Of a DNA stretch of 64,000 nucleotides, positions 1 to 7,870 are shown in pieces (position 1 is the stretch's first letter; the number at the start of each line of letters is the position of its first letter). This stretch comes from a bacterium A37T11. Its GTDB lineage: Bacteria > Bacteroidota > Bacteroidia > Sphingobacteriales > Sphingobacteriaceae. The notes beneath the pieces were generated by a model. The model searched no databases. It saw only the letters and a program-made list of their open reading frames with translations, and was not told the origin of the DNA. Position numbers and translations under genes: made by a program. The stretch lies in contig FOBR01000001.1 in the NCBI GenBank assembly GCA_900109895.1, positions 310,001 through 374,000 of the forward strand, written 5' to 3'.

Positions 1-93
1 GTAATTGGCAATGATCAGATGCCCGGTGTGGATGGGATTAAAGGATCCAAAAAATAAGCCCGTTTTTGTCATCGGCGATCGGTTGGCAACCAT
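1..93 (-). CDS. nadD: Nicotinate-nucleotide adenylyltransferase, N-terminal fragment
   Basis: Reading the minus strand from 93 gives 31 codons that run off the left edge. They contain [19 protein letters not shown], the nucleotidyltransferase N-terminus with the (H/T)xGH-type nucleotide-binding motif seen in NadD. The enzyme adenylylates nicotinate mononucleotide in NAD synthesis. The first ATG (91-93) follows directly on the gmk stop codon (TAA then ATG). A second ATG at 70-72 (MTKTGLFF) would give a length closer to the usual start and is equally possible. It is the third gene of a yicC-gmk-nadD operon. Only the first part is visible, so the identification rests on the motif alone. Confidence 0.85.
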   Translation of the reverse strand, partial: MVANRSPMTKTGLFFGSFNPIHTGHLIIANY

Positions 94-681
94 TTATGAC
101 TTCAAAAAGTTTTCTAATAGTTGTTCGGCTTCAGAACAAGCGGTGTCCAGGTCGTCATTTTTGAGGATGACATCAAATTTATTGGCATAGGCCAGCTCCC
201 GATCAGCTTTTGCAATGCGTTCTTTTAATTTCTCAGGGCTGTCAGTGCCGCGTCCATATAAACGCTCAGCCAGGACTTCAAGGGATGGGGGCTGTACAAA
301 TATGGCTAATGCATCTTTTTTATATATCCGTTTTAGGTGAAGGCCGCCCTCTACATCAATGTCAAAAATGACATGCTTTCCTGCTTCCCATATCCGCTCA
401 ATTTCACTGCGTAAGGTTCCATAAAATGTGCCTGAGTAGACTTCCTCAAATTCAGCAAACTCTTTGTGGGCTATGCGGTGCAAAAATTCTTCTTTGCTGA
501 TAAAGTAGTAATCTACCCCATTCACCTCTCCACTTCTGGGCTGGCGTGTACTGGCCGAAATGGAGAAAGCGATCTTCTCGCCGTATTTTCCAAGTAAATG
601 CTTTACAATAGTTGTTTTGCCTGCTCCGCTTGGGGCGGAAAAGATGACCAGCTTTCCATGATGTGTTTTGGTTTTTGCCAT
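94..681 (-). CDS. gmk: Guanylate kinase
   Basis: This is a 195-residue cytoplasmic kinase that phosphorylates GMP to GDP with ATP. The P-loop SAPSGAGKTT lies at residues 15-24. The GMP-binding segment STRQPRSGEVNGVDYYF is at about 44-60, followed by EFAEFEEVYSGTFYGT, typical of the family. The length is normal and no key residue is missing. The gene lies 18 bp after yicC and abuts nadD, so the three are probably co-transcribed from the yicC promoter. YicC-Gmk adjacency is common across bacteria. Confidence 0.97.
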   Translation of the reverse strand: MAKTKTHHGKLVIFSAPSGAGKTTIVKHLLGKYGEKIAFSISASTRQPRSGEVNGVDYYFISKEEFLHRIAHKEFAEFEEVYSGTFYGTLRSEIERIWEAGKHVIFDIDVEGGLHLKRIYKKDALAIFVQPPSLEVLAERLYGRGTDSPEKLKERIAKADRELAYANKFDVILKNDDLDTACSEAEQLLENFLKS

Positions 682-699
682 ATGCTATTTCAAAACAGT

Positions 700-1575
700 T
701 TAAAGAACGTTTAAAAGTTGCTCTTTGATTTTTTCGAGTTCTTCTTTCATCAATATTACGGTTTGCTGGATGCCGGCATCGTTTGCCTTCGACCCGAGGG
801 TGTTGATTTCCCTGCCCATCTCCTGCGAAATGAAACCCAATTTTTTCCCGTTGGCATTGCTGTCTTCCAGTGCCTCCAAAAAGTAATTGCAATGGCTGCG
901 TAAGCGTACTTTTTCTTCAGTGATGTCCAATTTGTCAATATAGAAGATGAGTTCCTGCTCAAAACGGTTCATGTCTACATTTTCGCGCCCTACGGCTGCA
1001 TCCAGATATTGGCTGATACGTTCGCGGATGAGTGGTATACGATTTGTTTCACGGCTTTCTACCTCAGTAAGCAGTTCAACCAATTTTTTGCTGCGCATAG
1101 CCAAATCTGCTTTCAACACGCCTCCTTCATCGGCCCGGAATTGGTTAAACTTGGTCACCGCGGCGAAAAATGCTCCTGAAAGTGCCGCCCACTCTTCATC
1201 ATTGGCCAGTTCCTCATCATAAGTGATGACGTCTGGCAGGGTAACGGCTACTTGCAATAAATTATCAGGTGTATCATTAAATTTAAAGGCCAGCTCTTTT
1301 AACTGTTTATAATAGGCCTGAAGCAACGCGGTATTTAACCTGGAAGGGCGTTCAGCAACATCTATATATTCAACTGTGGCAGTAACATTGACTTTACCAC
1401 GCTCGATAAGCCTGGTGCATTCATTCCTTAAAAATAGTTCTTTATCAGAAAATGTGCGGGGCAGTTTTAGGTTAAGTTCCAAAAATTTGGAATTGAGTGA
1501 CTTTATTTCAACGGTGTATTTTGCTTTCTCAATTTCCATGTAGGCTATGCCATAGCCTGTCATTGATTTTATCAT
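700..1575 (-). CDS. yicC: YicC family endoribonuclease
   Basis: The 291-residue protein starts MIKSMTGYG, the family's hallmark N-terminus. An open frame continues upstream to 1722, but the added residues are not family-like and a promoter -7 box lies directly before the ATG at 1573-1575, so the shorter start is preferred. The C-terminal DUF1732 region is recognisable by ERISQYLDAA, RFEQELIFYIDKLDITEE and the end GKKLGFISQEMGREINTLGSKA. YicC proteins are metal-dependent endoribonucleases linked to RNA turnover in E. coli. It is the first gene of the yicC-gmk-nadD unit. Confidence 0.93.
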   Translation of the reverse strand: MIKSMTGYGIAYMEIEKAKYTVEIKSLNSKFLELNLKLPRTFSDKELFLRNECTRLIERGKVNVTATVEYIDVAERPSRLNTALLQAYYKQLKELAFKFNDTPDNLLQVAVTLPDVITYDEELANDEEWAALSGAFFAAVTKFNQFRADEGGVLKADLAMRSKKLVELLTEVESRETNRIPLIRERISQYLDAAVGRENVDMNRFEQELIFYIDKLDITEEKVRLRSHCNYFLEALEDSNANGKKLGFISQEMGREINTLGSKANDAGIQQTVILMKEELEKIKEQLLNVL

Positions 1576-1578
1576 GTA

Positions 1579-1609
1579 CAAAAGTAGCAATAAGTTGGAT
1601 ATTAGCAAT
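1579..1609 (-). promoter_or_regulatory. Probable promoter of yicC-gmk-nadD
   Basis: On the minus strand TACTTTTG (1586-1579) fits the Bacteroidota -7 consensus TAnnTTTG. ATTG at 1609-1606, a 3/4 match to the -33 TTTG box, lies 19 bp upstream. The box ends only three bases before the yicC start codon. Confidence 0.55.
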
Positions 1610-1747
1610 TGGTCTGTATGGTGTCGTAACAATTTCATGCAGACTGCTGTAATAAAGCAGTTACGCCACTGCTGTTGCGATATGATTACCTTTTCTTTGT
1701 GAATAGCTGCTAAAACAAACAAATTTTATTTCAGATACTAGGTACGT

Positions 1748-4207
1748 ATGCGCTTTTTTTCACCGATAATCACGTTCACTTCAATCGTTTTATTTACTAG
1801 CGCTGTTCATGCGCAAAATTCTGCAGCCATCCTTGGCAAGGTGGTAGATGCGGGTAACAGCCAACCTATTGAATTTGCCAGTATTTCTTTACTTAAGCCC
1901 GATAACCAGGCGGTAAAAGCGGGGCAAACAAATACCCTAGGTGTTTTTAAGCTGGACAATCTGCCAGCCGGCACGTATATGCTTAGGGCCGGGTTTGTAG
2001 GTTACAGCCAGTATGAGCGGCTGTCAATTGTTTTAAAAGCTGGCCAACAATTAAACCTGGGCACTATTTTGTTAAAAACTTCAGAAGATAATGTTTTGCA
2101 GGAGGTGGTAATTGAGGGTGCTCCTCCTGCTATGCAAATGGGAATTGACCGTAAGGTGTTTAATGTGGCTCAGAGTTTAGTTAGTGCTGGGGGCACAGCC
2201 GCTGACTTGCTTGGCAATATACCTTCTTTGCAAGTGGATATGGATGGCGCGGTCAGTCTTCGGGGTTCAGGCGCCCGCATCCTAATAGACGGAAGGCCTT
2301 CAGCCCTGGCTGGTAATGATGTGGGTGCTTTTCTTCAATCGCTGCCCGCCAATTCTATTGACCGGGTGGAAGTGATTACTAATCCTTCTTCTAAATACGA
2401 CCCGGAAGGCCAATCGGGCATTATCAACATTATATTAAAGAAAAATGTACGGAACGGGCTTAATGGCTCGGTGAATGCTTCGGCGGGTAATTATAATAAT
2501 TATAATGGTGGGCTTACTATGGGTTTTAAGGATAAACGGTTTAATTATTATGGCAACTATAATATTCGCAGAAACAACCGGCCTGGTTCTAGTGCAAACC
2601 ACACATTGTATTATGATGGAAATGGACTTATCGACAATACTTCGGAGAATTCACGAAAAGGTTTTGGCCATCAAGGGAAGCTGGGTTTGGACTATTACGC
2701 CGACGATAAAACCACCATTGGCGTTTCAGGCAATCTTAGTACCCGTACTAACGACCGCGGCGAGGACTTATATTATACGTATCAAAACCTGGCAGCCCCG
2801 GTAGGTAACAGCAACCGTTATACGAAACAAAATGAGGATGAATTTGGGTATGAGCTAAACCTGGACCTGACCCACGATTTTAGCCATAAGGGTGAAAACC
2901 TCTTGGCCAATTTTTCTTATGGCCACGAAAAGGAGGATGGAAATAAAACCTTTAACCAGGATTTTACGGACCCGACACAGGTGGGCGAAAACCGGAATAA
3001 TGATACGCGTGAAAAGACCCGGAATTATAATATCCAACTGGATTATACTCGCCCTTTTAGCGATGACAGTAAACTGGAAGCGGGTTATCGCACGTCCATT
3101 CGCAAAGAAAATAACTACCAGTTCTCTAATTTATTCGATGCGGATGCGGGTTTATTTCTGCCCGATTATCATCAAAGTAATAATTTTAGCATGGAGGATA
3201 TTGTCCATGCAGTGTATGCCAACTACCAGAATAAGCTGACCAAGACGTTGGGGTTTCAGGTTGGGCTAAGGGCTGAACAGGCCTACCTGAATACGTTGTA
3301 TGCTTCGTTGGATCCGGGCACTGATCCTGCCAATATAAATACGAAAGGGCGCCTGAATTATTTTCGGATCTATCCGAGTGTGTACCTGACCCAGCAATTC
3401 AATGACAAAGAACAACTGCAATTGAGTTATAGCCGCCGGGTGAGCCGGCCGGATGGGTGGCAGGTAAATCCGTTTCAGGATCTGTCTGACAACTATAATA
3501 TCCGCCAGGGCAATCCGAACTTGAAACCAGAAGATACCCATTCGGTTGAAATGAGTTATGCTTATTTTTGGCAAAAATTTACGCTTACTTCCTCCATTTA
3601 TGCGCGCTTTGTCAATGATGTGATCCAGCTGGTCACTTCCCGCGCAGAGGCCGCCAATAACCAGACTTTTTCACAATGGCAAAATTTAAGCAAAAGTCAG
3701 AATACCGGTTTTGAATTTATTGGCAAATGGAACATGATGCCGGGGACGGATGTGACAGGTAACTTCAATTTGTTTTATAAGAACCTGGATGGTGCTGCGG
3801 AATATGATGTGGATGGTACCCACGGCACCTCTTGGGATGCCAATATAAATGCCAATGTAAAGCTTGCCAAAAGCCTCACTGCACAAATCCGGGCCGATTA
3901 TAAAGCGCCACAGGTAATGTCGCAAGGCAAGACGTTTGCGATGAAGGGTGCTGACGTAGCGCTAAAATGGGATATTTTAAATACTAAAGGAAGCCTGATG
4001 CTTAATGTAAGGAATGTGTTTGACTCCAGAAAATTTGGTGGCACGAAGTTTACGAACCAATTTGTGCAGGATTTTGAATTTAGCTGGATGCGACGCATGG
4101 CTAACCTGACCTTCACCTATCGCTTCGGGCGTGAGGATTTCCAGAAAAAGAAACCTAGAAAGGATAATGACACCAATCAAGGTGACGAGCCGGGGGAAGG
4201 TTTCTAG
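1748..4207 (+). CDS. TonB-dependent receptor-like outer membrane barrel protein
   Basis: This is an 819-residue outer membrane protein. Residues 1-22 form a signal peptide ending in VHA before QNSAAI. A carboxypeptidase-like regulatory (Ig-like) domain follows at about 24-110 (ILGKVVDAGNSQPIEFASI). A TonB plug-like domain lies at about 130-230, with LRGSGARILIDGRPSAL and NPSSKYDPEGQSGIINIILKK. The rest is a large beta-barrel of the outer-membrane beta-barrel family found in Bacteroidota. No SusD partner or adjacent regulator is present, so the substrate cannot be inferred. It is a single gene, divergent from yicC. The C-terminus ends in a charged tail after the last strand, not in an aromatic residue. 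Confidence 0.9.
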   Translation: MRFFSPIITFTSIVLFTSAVHAQNSAAILGKVVDAGNSQPIEFASISLLKPDNQAVKAGQTNTLGVFKLDNLPAGTYMLRAGFVGYSQYERLSIVLKAGQQLNLGTILLKTSEDNVLQEVVIEGAPPAMQMGIDRKVFNVAQSLVSAGGTAADLLGNIPSLQVDMDGAVSLRGSGARILIDGRPSALAGNDVGAFLQSLPANSIDRVEVITNPSSKYDPEGQSGIINIILKKNVRNGLNGSVNASAGNYNNYNGGLTMGFKDKRFNYYGNYNIRRNNRPGSSANHTLYYDGNGLIDNTSENSRKGFGHQGKLGLDYYADDKTTIGVSGNLSTRTNDRGEDLYYTYQNLAAPVGNSNRYTKQNEDEFGYELNLDLTHDFSHKGENLLANFSYGHEKEDGNKTFNQDFTDPTQVGENRNNDTREKTRNYNIQLDYTRPFSDDSKLEAGYRTSIRKENNYQFSNLFDADAGLFLPDYHQSNNFSMEDIVHAVYANYQNKLTKTLGFQVGLRAEQAYLNTLYASLDPGTDPANINTKGRLNYFRIYPSVYLTQQFNDKEQLQLSYSRRVSRPDGWQVNPFQDLSDNYNIRQGNPNLKPEDTHSVEMSYAYFWQKFTLTSSIYARFVNDVIQLVTSRAEAANNQTFSQWQNLSKSQNTGFEFIGKWNMMPGTDVTGNFNLFYKNLDGAAEYDVDGTHGTSWDANINANVKLAKSLTAQIRADYKAPQVMSQGKTFAMKGADVALKWDILNTKGSLMLNVRNVFDSRKFGGTKFTNQFVQDFEFSWMRRMANLTFTYRFGREDFQKKKPRKDNDTNQGDEPGEGF

Positions 4208-4269
4208 TATCTCATATCTAGTATTTCACATGTAATTACTATTTTTGAGCCCAACTAACGATTAAACAT

Positions 4270-4722
4270 ATGTATAGCGTAATAAAATATTTCCATTCTG
4301 GCTGGCGGTATGTGGTCATGCTGCTCATTGTACTGGCTATTATAAGGGCATTTGCTGACTGGTTCGGCCATAAGAGTTATGGTGAAGGCAACCGTAAATT
4401 TAATTTGTTTGCCATGATCTCGGCCCATATCCAGCTACTTTTGGGTTTGGTTCTTTATTTTTTGAGCCCGCTACCCCAACCAGGTCATATGGGCGAGGCT
4501 ATGAAAAATGCGGTGTCACGCTATTGGACCGTTGAGCACCTTACTATGATGGTCATTGCCGTGGTGCTGATTACCATTGGGCACTCCCGCTCAAAAAAGG
4601 CTACGGAAGCTGTGGCTAAAAATAAGGCGATCGCCATTTTTTACACATTGGCAATCATCGTGGTGCTTATTGCTTTAAATAATCCTGAAAAAGGCGTTAG
4701 GATCTTTGGGAATTCTTTTTAG
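4270..4722 (+). CDS. Small four-helix membrane protein (possible cytochrome b-like)
   Basis: This 150-residue integral membrane protein has about four hydrophobic segments (roughly 14-30, 48-66, 90-105 and 120-137). Related Bacteroidota proteins are often labelled cytochrome B, and I recognise the layout (N-terminal KYFHSGWRY, then SAHIQLLLGLVLYFLSP). Histidines H9, H53, H90 and H105 lie in or at the ends of helices, which could fit haem binding, but nothing in the sequence proves it. A TATTTTTG box at 4240-4247 may be its promoter. It lies between the receptor and the trp leader and is probably monocistronic. Confidence 0.6.
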   Translation: MYSVIKYFHSGWRYVVMLLIVLAIIRAFADWFGHKSYGEGNRKFNLFAMISAHIQLLLGLVLYFLSPLPQPGHMGEAMKNAVSRYWTVEHLTMMVIAVVLITIGHSRSKKATEAVAKNKAIAIFYTLAIIVVLIALNNPEKGVRIFGNSF

Positions 4723-4759
4723 TAATTCGTTCATATAATAAAATTTTTAGGGACAAAAA

Positions 4760-4789
4760 TTTGTAATATCAAATTTATTTCTAAATTTG
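4760..4789 (+). promoter_or_regulatory. Promoter of the trp leader and operon
   Basis: TTTG (4760-4763) and TAAATTTG (4782-4789), separated by 18 bp, match both parts of the Bacteroidota sigma-ABfr-type consensus (TTTG, about 19 bp, TAnnTTTG). The predicted transcription start falls near 4793-4796, on or just before the GTG start of the leader peptide. Confidence 0.7.
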
Positions 4790-4794
4790 CGGTC

Positions 4795-4869
4795 GTGAAG
4801 TTAATACATACAACTTTTGGCAATTGGTGGTGGCCCTTGGAAAAGAGCGCCGGTAGTTGCTATATATAA
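4795..4869 (+). CDS. trpL: trp operon leader peptide
   Basis: This 24-codon reading frame starts with GTG and ends with TAA at 4867-4869. Its core reads FGNWWWPLEK, with three consecutive Trp codons at 4825-4833. Trp is the rarest residue, so three in a row ahead of trpE is the mark of a leader peptide whose translation senses charged tRNA-Trp. No Shine-Dalgarno sequence precedes it and no other in-frame start exists upstream, so the GTG is the only reasonable start. The stop codon overlaps the attenuator segment that would form the antiterminator. Confidence 0.85.
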   Translation: MKLIHTTFGNWWWPLEKSAGSCYI

Positions 4870-4938
4870 GGTTGGTGATAAGAAGAAATTAAGCCAAAAA
4901 ATAGATAACCCGACGCTTTAAAGTGGTCGGGTTTTTTT
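4811..4938 (+). promoter_or_regulatory. trp attenuator (ribosome-mediated)
   Basis: Four segments can be read. Segment 1, CAACTTT (4811-4817), lies just before the Trp codons and pairs over seven bases with AAGGTTG in segment 2 (4868-4874). Segment 2, AAGGTTGGT (4868-4876), can instead pair with ACCCGACGCTT (segment 3, 4908-4918) in nine pairs with two one-base bulges. Segment 3 also pairs with GTCGGGTT (4926-4933) to make the terminator. A ribosome stalled at Trp codons would cover segment 1 and favour the 2:3 antiterminator. One that reaches the stop codon covers segment 2 and favours termination. The pairings were worked out by eye, and no energies were calculated. Confidence 0.8.
4907..4938 (+). 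terminator. Rho-independent terminator of the trp attenuator
   Basis: AACCCGAC (4907-4914) is complementary to GTCGGGTT (4926-4933), and a run of T follows to 4938. It lies between the leader peptide and trpE, where it can stop transcription before the structural genes. Confidence 0.85.
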
Positions 4939-4992
4939 ATGGCCTAATCTTTCTACTAAAGCTCCTTATAAATGAATGTGTTTGTGATACAA

Positions 4993-5016
4993 ATGAAGAA
5001 ATAAATGAAGAAATAA
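4993..5016 (+). repeat. Tandem 12-bp repeat of start-stop mini-ORFs before trpE
   Basis: ATGAAGAAATAA occurs twice in direct tandem (4993-5004 and 5005-5016) and is followed at once by the trpE start ATGAAG at 5017. Each copy encodes Met-Lys-Lys-stop in the trpE frame, with each stop touching the next ATG. The first copy can also be the end of a ten-codon frame starting at 4972. It may affect trpE translation or may be a slippage duplication of the start region. Confidence 0.6.
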
Positions 5017-6423
5017 ATGAAGTATTTTTTAAAAACAACCTACAAAAAATTATTGGCAGACACGGCTACACCGGTCAGTATTTTCCTTAGGCTGCGGGAT
5101 GTATTTCCCAATTCGCTCTTGCTTGAAAGTTCTGACTACCACAGCCGGGAGAATAGTATGAGTTATGTGTGCTGTGAACCTATTGGGGGTATACGTTTGG
5201 AAGGAAACTCGCTGACTACTTTTTTCCCGGATGGAAAACGGATTGTTAAGGACGCGTCAACGATTAATTTACGCAGGGAGGTTTCTGAATTTCGTTCATC
5301 TTTTCAGTCAGGGGCTGAGGAAACCTTCAAGTTTATTTCTGGTGGCCTGTTTGGTTATTTTACGTTTGATGCGGTCGCTCATTTTGAGGATATTCATTTA
5401 CATGCTCCTGAAGATCCTTCCAGAAATATCCCGTTCCTGAATTATCAGGTTTATCGGTATGTGATCGCTATAGACCATTTCAAAAATGAACTTTACATTT
5501 TTGAGCACCATTGTGGGGATGAACCGGCTACCGGGCTGGAGAAAATGCAGTTCCTGATTCAAAACAAGAATTTTCCGGAATACCCGTTTGCGGTAAAAGG
5601 CAGCGAGCAATCAAATATGACGGATGAAGCGTTTATGGATTTGGTTAAAAAAATGAAAACACATATCTATCGTGGAGATGTGTTTCAAATTGTGCCGTCA
5701 AGAGCTTTTTCTATATCATTTACTGGAGATGAGTTTAATGTTTACCGTGCGTTGCGCTCAGTTAATCCTTCGCCGTACCTGTTCTACTTTGATTATGGTG
5801 ACTTTAAGCTGATGGGCTCGTCTCCCGAAGCTCAGCTTACGATCAAGAACCGGGAGGCTACGATCTATCCCATCGCAGGGACTTTTAAGCGAAGAGGCAA
5901 CCTGGAGGAAGACATACAGCTGGCTGAAACCCTTAAAGCTGACCCGAAAGAAAGTGCTGAGCACGTAATGTTGGTTGATTTAGCACGCAATGACCTGAGC
6001 CGCCATTGCCGTAACGTGAGCGTTAAATCGTTTAAGGAGGCCCAGTATTACTCGCACGTGATCCACCTGGTTTCAAGAGTTAGCGGCATCTTGGGCGCAA
6101 ATACAAATTCGTTTGATGTGGTGGGTGATACGTTTCCGGCCGGCACATTGAGCGGTGCTCCTAAGCACATGGCCATCCAGCTAATAGACCGCTATGAGGG
6201 CCAGCAAAGGGGTTTTTATAGTGGGGCGATTGGATACATGGGCTTCGATGGGGAGTTTAACCATGCCATTATGATTCGTACATTTCTCAGTAAAAATAAT
6301 GTACTCCATTACCAGGCCGGAGCCGGTATTGTAGCCGCTTCTGATCCGGAAAGCGAACTAAATGAGGTGAACAATAAGATTGCTGCGCTAAGGAAGGCAC
6401 TGGATTTGGCCTGTGAAATTTAA
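5017..6423 (+). CDS. trpE: Anthranilate synthase component I
   Basis: This 468-residue chorismate-using enzyme makes anthranilate from chorismate and ammonia supplied by TrpG. The N-terminal LLES motif (residues about 35-38), part of the Trp feedback site in TrpE proteins, is present, so the enzyme is probably inhibited by Trp. The catalytic C-terminal part shows DVFQIVPSRAF, PIAGTFKRRG, VDLARNDLSR, FPAGTLSGAPK and QAGAGIVAASDPE. The ATG at 5017 follows two in-frame start-stop mini-ORFs. Expression should be controlled by the attenuator at 4811-4938. PabB is the main alternative, but the Trp-rich leader and the linked trpC make TrpE much more likely. Confidence 0.96.
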   Translation: MKYFLKTTYKKLLADTATPVSIFLRLRDVFPNSLLLESSDYHSRENSMSYVCCEPIGGIRLEGNSLTTFFPDGKRIVKDASTINLRREVSEFRSSFQSGAEETFKFISGGLFGYFTFDAVAHFEDIHLHAPEDPSRNIPFLNYQVYRYVIAIDHFKNELYIFEHHCGDEPATGLEKMQFLIQNKNFPEYPFAVKGSEQSNMTDEAFMDLVKKMKTHIYRGDVFQIVPSRAFSISFTGDEFNVYRALRSVNPSPYLFYFDYGDFKLMGSSPEAQLTIKNREATIYPIAGTFKRRGNLEEDIQLAETLKADPKESAEHVMLVDLARNDLSRHCRNVSVKSFKEAQYYSHVIHLVSRVSGILGANTNSFDVVGDTFPAGTLSGAPKHMAIQLIDRYEGQQRGFYSGAIGYMGFDGEFNHAIMIRTFLSKNNVLHYQAGAGIVAASDPESELNEVNNKIAALRKALDLACEI

Positions 6424-6462
6424 CTATAAAAATAGACTTCCTACATAATATATGATAATACC

Positions 6463-7068
6463 ATGAGCGAAAACAGTACACTTAATAAAAATGTCTTAGT
6501 AATAGATAACTACGACTCTTTTACGTTTAACCTGGTTCATTTATTGCATGAATGCAACGTGGAGGCCACTGTGTGGAGAAATGATAAGTTTGCTTTGGAA
6601 GAAGTGGAGGCCTTTGATAAGATTATTTTATCGCCAGGTCCGGGCATACCCGAAGAGGCCGGGTTATTACTGGAGGTGATCAAATCTTATGGGCCTCATA
6701 AAAGTATTTTGGGTGTGTGCCTGGGCCAACAGGCTATTGCTGAAGTTTACGGCGGCCAGCTTTTCAATTTGCAAAGTCCGGTGCATGGTGTGGCTACTCC
6801 TATACGAGTTACTGACCCTGCCGAAATTCTTTTTGATGGTTTACCAAATCAATTTATGGTAGGCCGCTATCATTCATGGGCGGTTTCAAAAGAAGGTTTT
6901 CCGGACGTGCTTAAGGTTACGGCACTTGACAGTGAAGGGGTCATCATGGCCTTGTCTCATAAACACTATGACGTAAGGGGGGTTCAGTTCCATCCAGAAT
7001 CTGTATTGAGTGAACATGGCCGGAAGATGATAGAAAATTGGTTGGTTACAGCAAAAAATACGAAATAA
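6463..7068 (+). CDS. trpG: Anthranilate synthase component II (glutamine amidotransferase)
   Basis: This 201-residue class I glutamine amidotransferase supplies ammonia to TrpE. The nucleophile is Cys86 in GVCLGQQAI, and the His177/Glu179 pair is in FHPESVLSEHG. The oxyanion motif SPGPGIPEEAG is at about 58-67. It follows trpE by 39 bp and precedes trpC by 7 bp in the same operon. In many bacteria the same subunit also serves aminodeoxychorismate synthase (PabA role). That may hold here, but the context points to tryptophan. Confidence 0.95.
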   Translation: MSENSTLNKNVLVIDNYDSFTFNLVHLLHECNVEATVWRNDKFALEEVEAFDKIILSPGPGIPEEAGLLLEVIKSYGPHKSILGVCLGQQAIAEVYGGQLFNLQSPVHGVATPIRVTDPAEILFDGLPNQFMVGRYHSWAVSKEGFPDVLKVTALDSEGVIMALSHKHYDVRGVQFHPESVLSEHGRKMIENWLVTAKNTK

Positions 7069-7075
7069 TAAGACC

Positions 7076-7870
7076 ATGAATATACTTGACCAGATTATTG
7101 AACGAAAAAAGGCTGAGGTGTTGCTGGCCAAAAATTCCGTGAGCCTTGATACGCTTCAGCATATGCCTCTGTTTGGCCGGATATGCCTTAAAATGCTAAA
7201 TTTTGTTACTTCACCTTACCGGAATGGCATTATTGCTGAGTTCAAACGGGCGTCTCCTTCAAAGGGAATGATCAACCAGGATGCTGCGGTTGATGTGGTG
7301 GTGAAGGGCTACGAATTAGCCGGTGCCTCTGCAGTATCTGTACTTACGGATAGCGATTTTTTTCATGGGAGCTTGGACGACCTGTTGCTCGCGCGGCAAT
7401 CGCTACTCATACCCTTGCTGCGAAAAGATTTTATAATTGACACTTACCAAATTGCAGAAGCTAAGGCCCACGGGGCAGATATTATATTGCTCATTGCTGC
7501 GGTTCTTTCCCCCGCAGAGATTAACCAACTGGCTAGCTATGCCAAGGCACTCGGTCTAAATGTGCTACTGGAAGTTCATAACCGCGAAGAGCTGGATCGT
7601 AGCCTGTCTGAGTATGTGGATGCTGTGGGGGTAAATAACCGCGATTTGACCGACTTTTCGGTTTCTATTGATCATTCCCTGGAGCTTGTTGACTTGATTC
7701 CGGCATCTTTCATCAAGGTCTCTGAAAGTGGCATCAGTGATCCGGCAACGATTAATCAGTTAAAAAAGGCAGGGTTTGATGCTTTTTTGATTGGTGAAAA
7801 TTTTATGAAAACAAATGATCCGGTACGAGCGATCCAATCCTTTACTAGCCAGCTTAACGGGGAAAGCTAA
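7076..7870 (+). CDS. trpC: Indole-3-glycerol phosphate synthase
   Basis: This 264-residue TIM-barrel enzyme closes the indole ring from carboxyphenylaminodeoxyribulose 5-phosphate. Motifs in order are AEFKRASPSKG (Glu55, Lys57), VLTDSDFFHGSLDDL, LLRKDFI, GVNNRDL, VSESGI and FLIGENFM, all expected for TrpC. It is the last gene of the operon here. Its 3' end overlaps the convergent anmK gene by 17 bp. trpD, whose product acts earlier in the pathway and whose gene usually sits between trpG and trpC in this phylum, is absent, as are trpF, trpB and trpA. Confidence 0.96.
   Translation: MNILDQIIERKKAEVLLAKNSVSLDTLQHMPLFGRICLKMLNFVTSPYRNGIIAEFKRASPSKGMINQDAAVDVVVKGYELAGASAVSVLTDSDFFHGSLDDLLLARQSLLIPLLRKDFIIDTYQIAEAKAHGADIILLIAAVLSPAEINQLASYAKALGLNVLLEVHNREELDRSLSEYVDAVGVNNRDLTDFSVSIDHSLELVDLIPASFIKVSESGISDPATINQLKKAGFDAFLIGENFMKTNDPVRAIQSFTSQLNGES

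Noticed and set aside
5017-7068. trpE/trpG as para-aminobenzoate synthase (pabB/pabA)
   Set aside because: The linked trpC, the LLES feedback motif and the Trp-codon leader all point to tryptophan synthesis.
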